Below, piece after piece: positions 51,401-60,400 of a DNA stretch of 64,000 bases (positions within the stretch are counted from its first letter, which is position 1; each line of letters starts with the position of its first letter). The notes under the pieces are model-generated. The model was not told the origin of the DNA, searched no databases, and worked only from the letters and a program-made list of their open reading frames with translations. Position numbers and translations under genes: made by a program. Source of the stretch: Hirundichthys speculiger (taxonomy: Eukaryota > Chordata > Actinopteri > Beloniformes > Exocoetidae); assembly GCA_018398805.1 (NCBI GenBank), contig JAGFBZ010000702.1:195001-259000 (forward strand), given 5' to 3'.

Positions 51401-54400
51401 CCATAACAGTTCTATACAGGACCCATATATGCATTCCCAGTTAAATGCAGTGGAAACTGCTGCACCAATGACATCTGATGACTGATGATTTTATCATCTC
51501 TTATATATTTTATTGTCTTTTATCGCCTTTAAAATAATACATTTTTTTTAATTTTGATTGTAAAACACTTTGATCCACTTTGCTTTTATTAAATGTTGCA
51601 TATAAAAAGAATTAATCTCGACCTTGTCTCTGTCCTCAGATGTGAATGAGTGTGAGCTGCTGAGCAGTGTGTGCGGCGAGGCCACGTGCATGAACGTGGA
51701 CGGTTCCTTCCTCTGCGTGTGTCCCAGTGACCAGGAATACAACGTCATGGTCGCCAAGTGTGAGCCCGTTCCCACAGGTAGCCCACGGACCAGAATCAAA
51801 GCTGAACACCTCACGGTCGCTTCGCTTTTATTTTGTCTTGCAAACACAGCGACAAGAAACGATTTGGAATTAACTGGTTTTCTGCCTTCATTTACCATAA
51901 AATGTGATCTGGGCTTCATAAAAGTCAAATTAATAGAGAAACACAACAATCTCAACATTTATATTTCTTGTGTCTTTGCTAAATACACCCATTAAACGCT
52001 CACAGTTGTGGAGGAAACGTGAACCTATGAGCTCATAGTTATAGCTTCAAGAAAAGCTAATGAAATCCAGCAGTTTGCACACCTGGAGTCCAGTTAATGA
52101 AATACTAAGATATGCAAGGATCAGAAAATCTGTACTATGTTTTTACACAAAAATATTTCCAGTTTCCATGTAAACTAGTTCTAATGTTGGGTGGCCCTCT
52201 CTTTCTGTAAGACGTGAAAGACACTGGGTTTTATTTATTTATAAAGCTCTTAATGGTCTTTTACCTCCTTACATTAGTTCCATGCTTTCTTTTAATGAGG
52301 GCTCTTATCAGACTCGGTCTCGTGATTGGATTACGCTGCAGGTGCCAGCTGTTTTTAGTGAACTTGGAAAATCCAGTTTTTCATATTGTGCACCTGCAAC
52401 TTGGAATTTCAAGCTTTCAAGCTTTCATCATTTTTATCCATAGGGCAATTTAAATCTTTAACTGTATCACATTTTACTTCTAGCTGTTCCTGTTTTACCT
52501 GATTATTGTTCTACATTTTAACTACATTTTAACTAAATTTAAATTAAATTTTAATTATTCATGTTTTTATTAATTTTTTTACATTTTAATTGTAATTTTA
52601 CTGTGTTTTTAAATTCTTGTCGTTACTTTTATGTAAGTTTCTCTTTGGCATTTTTTTGTGTCTAAGTGCCTTAATTGTTGTTATTGTTGTTTCACTCGGC
52701 TGCATTGTAAATGAGGTCTCTACCTCAATGTATCTCCGAGTTTAAATAAAGGTAATGATAATAATAATAAAAACTTTAACCCGGACCTCTTCATTTATCT
52801 TACAGCGTCTGCAGCGGACCGGAAGGAGTGCTACTATAATCTGAATGACGAGAACCTTTGTGAGAGTGTGCTGACCAGCCACATCACCCTGCAGGAGTGC
52901 TGCTGCACGCTGGGAGCTGGCTGGGGGGACAACTGCGAGGTGCATCCTTGTCCCGTCAACGGCACAGGTGAGGTAGAGGAGGAGGAGGAAGACTTCTGAA
53001 GCATTGATATTGGATGCTGCTTTCAGTGACAAAAACGTGCACTGCAAGATTTTAAAATGACTGATATAATGATGGTTAATTAAAGGAAATTAAAGGAAAA
53101 TCATGCATGTTTCTGAAAGCTGTCACGCTTCAATTCAGGTGCTGCTGATCAAACACCAGAGAGACTTAAAGCGTTGTATTTATGCAGACACACATATAGA
53201 AGGACAGGACAACAAACACCTGACCTGCAAACTGTGACTTCCCCTTTCAGACCAGTTCAACATGATGTGCGCGTCTGGAAGAGGTTTCATTCCCAACGGG
53301 GACTTGCTGTATGGAATACCCACCTCTGACAGCTATAAAGGTAAGCTGCGCGCGACAGACGATGCTTTACCAAATTTTGATTAGCATCTAACATCTTAGT
53401 TTGCTGTTAGAACAATACACCGCAACCAAACAATACACCAAAAACTTGGGTCAGTCTAGATTCTGCACCCTGCCTCTTCCTCAGCCATAACTCTATAATG
53501 TATGCAGAATGTGGTTTTACATTGTCTTTCTGAAAAATGCATGGGTATCCCTAGAAAATATGTACAAATTTTTCTGCATAAATGCCTCCCAGTTAGGGAT
53601 GAACATTTTGGATTTTTTTTATGACCGTTAACCGACGTCCTTTAACGATTAATAACCGTTAACCGATAAGTCTGGGAGGGTTGGCTGCCGCGATGTTGCG
53701 CGCGTTGTCGTGGACGCATGCGGACACTTCCCCGTGTATACTCTCGCGGTAACGTGTCACCGTCAGCTTGTCGCAGTGATGCCGCCGTCACTTTTGATTT
53801 ATACTAGCGCGGTCTCCGCTATGTTATTCCACGCCACAACGCAAGAGCGACAATCACGAACTAGCTGAACTTACTAAACTTATCTCTTGTGTTTTTCTAC
53901 TTCCTCACCGTCTCGGCCGTATCCAGACCCACATTCATCGCTATCTCCCTCCATGAATTACTAGAATATGTGCTGTCTTTGTAGTGTGGAGAACCAGAAT
54001 CGTACAGATGTGGGTACTTCCTCATTTTTTCGATGACACGCTCTTTTCTACGCGGATGTAGAATTGACCAATCAGAGGCCTGTTGCACCTGTCGACACGC
54101 CCCCATGAGTTGATTGAATTACGTAGCTTAAAAACAAAATTGACCGTTAGCATTAATTGGTTAGAGTTACTGTTATCGGTTAACGGTTAAACGGTTAACC
54201 ATGTGCATCCCTACTCCCAGTAATGGGGTGCACATGTGCAAATCACATCCTTGTAAAGCCCCAATTGCAAGGCGACCAAAAAGCTTTCCAGGGAGCAGTC
54301 CAAATGAGTTTTGGTCACTGATACAAACCTCATACCTGATCACAGAGTCTGACTTTTGGACTTCTTACTGATTACCAGGGGTGACAGTCGTTTTAATTTC

Positions 54401-57400
54401 TTGCTTTAAGTTCCACAATGCTTAAAAAGATCAAATAGAATTTGAGAACAAGAGAGGTTTTGATATTGTAACATGCTCGGGTGGTTTTGTTGTAGTTTCC
54501 CAGCATGCTCTAGAGTCTAGACTGTGTGTTTGTTAGCAGGAGTTTTAAGATAATGGTTCATATCCTATAATCTGTTCTTATTATTGGTATTGTTATTACT
54601 TTTAAAGTTCTACTGTTGCCTACAGTTTCTGTGTCTGTGGAGATTGTATTGCACCATGAATGAAAGTTCATGTAAAAAAAAAAAAATGCCTAAGCAACAT
54701 GCTGATATGTTATTTCAAATGTAAAAAAAAAAAATATACTCATGGTCTAGCACTCACTTTAACTACATAGAGAAAACAAGATCAAAACAGAAATGCAGAC
54801 GATTCAGGGGTAATGGGGTGCACATGTGCAAATTGCATCCATGTAGAGTCCCCGTTGTTTGGAATCCAAAAAACCTTTCCAGGGATATATCAGCAGATGT
54901 GAACTAGGTTTTTGAGCTGCGGACTTGGATGCAAGCAGTATCTTTCTACCTGTCATGGAAAAACCGCTCTATGTATTGATGAAGAGGAGGAGATGAGTTG
55001 CAGCAGAGAAGACAAGGTTGTGAGTCCACAATGTCCTTAAATATAGACACCGGTTGGAAGGGTTTAGGCTCGTCTGGGAGCTGCAGCTGTACACTGACTG
55101 TTTTCCTAAGGTGTAATTCAGGCTGTGTGAGCAATTTGACAGTCTGCTGGATAGAAACACCAAGACCCACAAAACTATGCATGATTTTGAGTAATCAGAT
55201 GTTCCAGTTGGACATTTTACTGTAAAGAAGAAAAAAAAAAAATCACAGTTCTCCCACTTTTAAATAGCTCTGCATCTGTTGGGTTATCCATAATTGTACA
55301 AGGTTTCATCACAGAGCACAGCTGCCTTCTTTTAACTTTAACGTCGAGACAGGGATACTAAACTTTTGTACCTCATGACACAGAAATGAAAGGGTTCCTC
55401 AGCACCCGCTGCATCCTGCCTGAAAGACTTCTTAGAAGCAGTCAATGAGCTAAATAAGGCGGGACAAGTTTAGCAGATATGTTTTCTTGTTAAAAAGGGC
55501 TACTGTGGTTTTAAATGTCGGTGTTGTGGAGGCAGCTGCCCTGTTCTCTGACCCAAATAGGGTTTCGCCTCTGAATCTTTCATCAGAATGTAGTTCTGGA
55601 ACGTTCTGGCCTACTTTCAGGCCTACTGATAACAGTCTGGATGCTTCTTTTAGTCTTTGGTCCAGAGCAGTGCTTCTTCTGAAAAAAAAAAAAAAAAAGA
55701 CTTTGAATACTACTTCATTTGACTATAGTTTTCATTTCAACAGTGTGATGGTCCATCCTAGATGCCTCCAAATGAGAGGTGATATCAACATCTCATTGAT
55801 ATTGCCTCTGGACAAGGTTAACATAAGGCCTAACATAAGACATCTGTTGATAAAGTCGAGATCTTCTGTCTATCTTTGCTCCTCAAAGACTCGGCCTTTG
55901 ATGAATCATCATAGCTACCCGTTGACATCACCCAGCTTAACATTTTTTGATCTGCCATTGTACTTCTGTTTAGATATTTTTCTCTAAAAAGTATCAAACA
56001 AGACCACATGGTCCATGCTGAAGGTGGAAAGGAAACTGTGTAAATGTGAAGCTCTACAGCATGTCTAGTGGTTTTGATTGAATATGAACACTGGGCTTTG
56101 TTTCTGGCTGTTTGCAGATGCAGATGAATGTACACTGTTTGGTCCGGAGGTGTGTAAAGGCGGCTTCTGCCTGAACACTAACGGCAGCTACGAGTGTTAC
56201 TGCAAGGCGGGGCACTACTACGACCCTGTCAAGCTGGAGTGCATAGGTCAGAGTCATCCACAGCTAAACGAAAGCATGTGCATGCGTTTGCGTGTGTTTG
56301 TGTACGTAATGTAACATTTTACCCTTTTTTTTAACGTCTTAGGAAAATTAATCATATAATAGTCCTATTTTACCTGTTCAGTACTCAGAAGCAGTGGTCC
56401 TCCCTTTGCAGGTTCTTTTACTTGGTCCTCATGATGTAGTTTTTACGTGAATGAGTGTGTGTGTGTGTGTGTGTGCACTTGAATTGGTGAGGCCTCTGAG
56501 TGATTTGTCTTTCACCCCTGCAGACATCAACGAGTGTGTGGACGAGCTGGTTTGTGACGGTGGGCAGTGTCTGAACACGGATGGCTCATACATGTGCTTC
56601 TGTTCACATCCAATGGTGTTGGAAAATAACCGCTGTGTCTTTGCTGACTTGGCTGGTGAGTTTTATTTTATAATGCAAAGGCTACAATTTTTTTTTTCCA
56701 AAGAGGAAAAACAATACAAATTATTTCAGTCTTCATAGTCCATGTTTTTTTTTTTTAGTTTTGTTCGGTTTTATCGAGGGGTATTTTGGCTAAATTTGTT
56801 TTTATACACAAATTTAACTAAATATGTCCATTCAGTCACATCTATTCTGTGATCCATAATGTAACTTGGCCAAAACAGCACCAAAAATATTTATAGTAAC
56901 ATCTCTGTCCAGATATTATGACTTACTGTTTAAAAGGGTTATAAACAGCCTAAGGGAAACTATTGTGTATGGTGTTTGTGCAGTAGTAACTCAAACCAAG
57001 ACATGGTCAAAAACAAGAGTGAAAACTAAGGCTTCATACCCACAAGTATGAATTCATGTCATAACTTATTTTTTTCTTTTGAATCATTTTGGCTTTTTAT
57101 CAGCATCATGCCAGCACTTTGACTCCTGAAAAGCTTTAAAAAAAAAAAAAAAAAAACAGGTCCCAGAGTGAAAAAATCTTGAAATGCCACCCTTGCGTGT
57201 TTGTACAGACAACAAGAAATATAACTTTTATCTGAAGGATAATATCATAGCCCTACCGCTAATCCCGCTAGATGTGACAACAACAACAGCCGTGGCTCAC
57301 AGACTCATGTCTTTGCTGGAAACGAGCCTATTAACTCGACGATCACAAAATTGTCCAATTAAAAATCAGACCTTGGATTCGGGGGGGAACGATGCGGTTT

Positions 57401-60400
57401 CTGTCCTGGCTGTGAAACAGTGGACTAGCTCTGCACCCTCGGCCCTGGAGGGTGCATGGGAGTTTGGCCAACCCCGTGTGTCTTGTATTCGAAGGAGGGG
57501 TGCACTGGGAATATGGGATCCAGTCTCTAAACAAGCATCCAGTTCCTACACGAACAGAGCAAATCAGATTAATTTCAGGCAGGAGTTGCAGTCTGTCAGG
57601 GCTTCCCTTCGTCACCGATTCTGTTCATGACCAATCTGGATACAATTTCTAACTGCAGCCAAGGGGTGAAGTTGGCCTGATTTGGAGTCATGGAGCCAAG
57701 ATCAGCCCGGTGGGGTGATAATCAGCACCTCCAAATCTGAGGACATGGTTTTGTCTGAAAAGTCTGGAATGCTCTCCCCAGGTTGGGACTGAGGTACTCC
57801 CTCAAGTGGAGGACTTTAAGCATCTCTTGGTCTTGGTTTTTAGTTACTGTTCCTCCACATCAAGAGGAGGTAGCTGAGGTGGTTTGGGCATTTTGTTAGG
57901 ATGCCTTCTGGACACCTCCAGATATTTTCAGGAATATCTGACCAGGTCAGACCCAGGACATGCTGGAACGATTCCATCTCTTGGATGGCTTGGTAATGCT
58001 TCGGTATTCCCCTGGAAGAGCTGGAGGAGGTGTCCGGTGAGAGGTGATTGGGCCTCTTTGCTCAGGCAGTCCCCCCCCCCGGCCATGACCTCAGATAATT
58101 GGAAGTTGATGGATGGATGAAAGGATTTTTCAAGGTTTATGAAAATAGATTTATATAAAGGGGTATAAAAATATTTCCAGAAATGACACCATGTTTGTAG
58201 TAAACAAGATGTCGCTTTTGAAGTAGCTTTCTAAGTAACACTCAGATAAAACAAGCCAATTTTGGAACTAATTTGGCCTCTTGAACCAAAGTCTGCGATA
58301 TAGTCAAAGCAGGAAAAACTCCTGTTTACATACATGCCTGTGAGGTTGACCCAAATCCTTCTCAATTTTTAAATTTCATTGCTTCTATTCAGAGTGCCAA
58401 AGTCTCTACTGCCGGAAATGGCACATGTGGTGTTAATTTTTACTGGGTATTGGGATTCAGTGTTAATCATAGTCTGGATGAAACTTAATTTTATTTTTGT
58501 CATAAGTTAATTATCTAAATCGATGCTTTCTCAAGTAGACTTTTATTTAATTAAGAACCTGTTTTGTTTGTTCTTTCTTATTTACCTTGCTCTCTTAATT
58601 GGTATTTCAAAGACTTAAAAAAAGGGCAAAGTTTGTTTCATACTCAGATTCAACCTAGTTTGTTGGAATTGTTTGTACTCTTGGATGGAAACCAAGCTCG
58701 TGTCTTGTGACGCCGTGTAAATGGTAACGCTGTGTCTGTGTCTGCAGGTCAGTATGAGTCAGAGCAGATAGACTATCAAGGTATCTGCTGGCAGACGTTG
58801 ACAGCGAGCAAGACGTGCACGAGACCACTGGGTCCCAACAGGAGGACCACGTTCGCGGAGTGCTGCTGCCTGCACGGAGAGGCCTGGGGGATGGACTGTG
58901 CTCTGTGTCCTGAAAGAGATACAGGTCAACGCTCACAAACGCTGCTCTCGCTTCACTGTTAAAGCAACTCCGATGCTTCTTGGGCTGATTTAAAAACTAG
59001 GAGCCTCAATCGTTAAAAAGTCGGGACGATCTGGTAAATGCAAGAAAGAGCAGAGGGATTCTCACATTTCAGTTCTGCAACACATTTCATAAAAGGTTGG
59101 TATGAGGGCAGTTTAGTTCTACGATAATGACATTATCATAAACAGACAAAAGATCTTCACTTTGTCAACAAATGTGTTAGAAAATCATTGAAAAGTTTAA
59201 AAACACATGGACAAGGATCACTGTGGAAGCTTTCGTTAACCAGAGAGTTGACGTCTCTGGGCTCGGAGGCATCTAGAATCAACCATCATCCAGTGGAAAC
59301 GTGTATTATGAGCAGAACAATCAGTATTCCTGATCTTTTTTAGAAGACATGGGTGCCACATGCTCTTAATCAAAGATGAAAGGAGCATGTAGACTGTTGT
59401 TGCAATAACAGGTCATCATTGTGACATTTGTTGTTAAAGTTTTCCAATGGACCATTTAGTCTTTGGCCCAGAACATATGGCACCTGTTTATACCAAAAAA
59501 AAAGATCCGGATACTCATCTGTCTGATGACAATACATGTTGTTACATATTTCCCACTGTGCGATGGTCCAGCCCAGACTCCTCTGAGTCCAAATATGTCG
59601 ACACTCCTTCTGGATTAAGTTAACGTAAAGGCTTGTTGTTGCACAGTCAAGTTTTAAGAGGTATTTGTGATTGTAACGTTGACCAAGTTTTCCTTGTCCA
59701 TGTGGTTATTGATGATGTCGATGGCAGCTGTTGATGAATGGCAGTTATTGTGCGACCAGAGATCAAAGGTATCCATCTTGGACTTGCTCCCGTGTCCTGT
59801 CAACAGTGAAATTCCTCCAGAATCCTTGAATGGTCTGCTGATCATGTAGTATGCTCAAAACCCTTCCAATCTTTCTTTTTTAAACATTACAATGATTTTC
59901 TCACACAATTCTTCTCAGTCCATTTGTGCTCCTCAGAGATTCGGCCTCTCATGGATACTGCTTTTGTGCCAAGTCATTACAATCACCCGTTTGAAACAAC
60001 ATGACCGTTGTTTTCTTTCACCTCCTTACTGGCACCGAATTGTCTCTTACCAACTCTATTTGGAATGTGTTGCAGGTCTGAGATACTAATATTGATGTTT
60101 ATTAGTAAATTAAATGAAATTGGCAATAAGAACATGAACTATCTTGGGCTCACACTGTCTGCAGTAAAAGTCAATATAAATGTCAGAATCACTGCATTTT
60201 TGCATTTCATTGTGTCGTCCCAAAATTCTTCTGACTTGGTAATGCAATTTTGACTTTTGTCTTTTGAGGTTTTCCCTTAATCACAGTTTCTGTTCTGCAT
60301 TCTGAAAGTGAATTTATTTCCAAACTTAAATTTCCATATTCACATTTCCGTGGAACTTCAGACCTCTTTTCCATTATCTTTATATTCGGTCTCCTATAAC

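Noticed and set aside
55487..55987. 166-codon plus-strand frame
   Set aside because: Lies within a dispersed repeat shared with 59200-60010, includes a Lys run from an A tract, and has no domain.
56455..56476. (TG)n run with frame ATGAGTGTGTGTG read as a coding start
   Set aside because: Simple dinucleotide repeat upstream of the exon 14 acceptor; the real exon starts at 56524.
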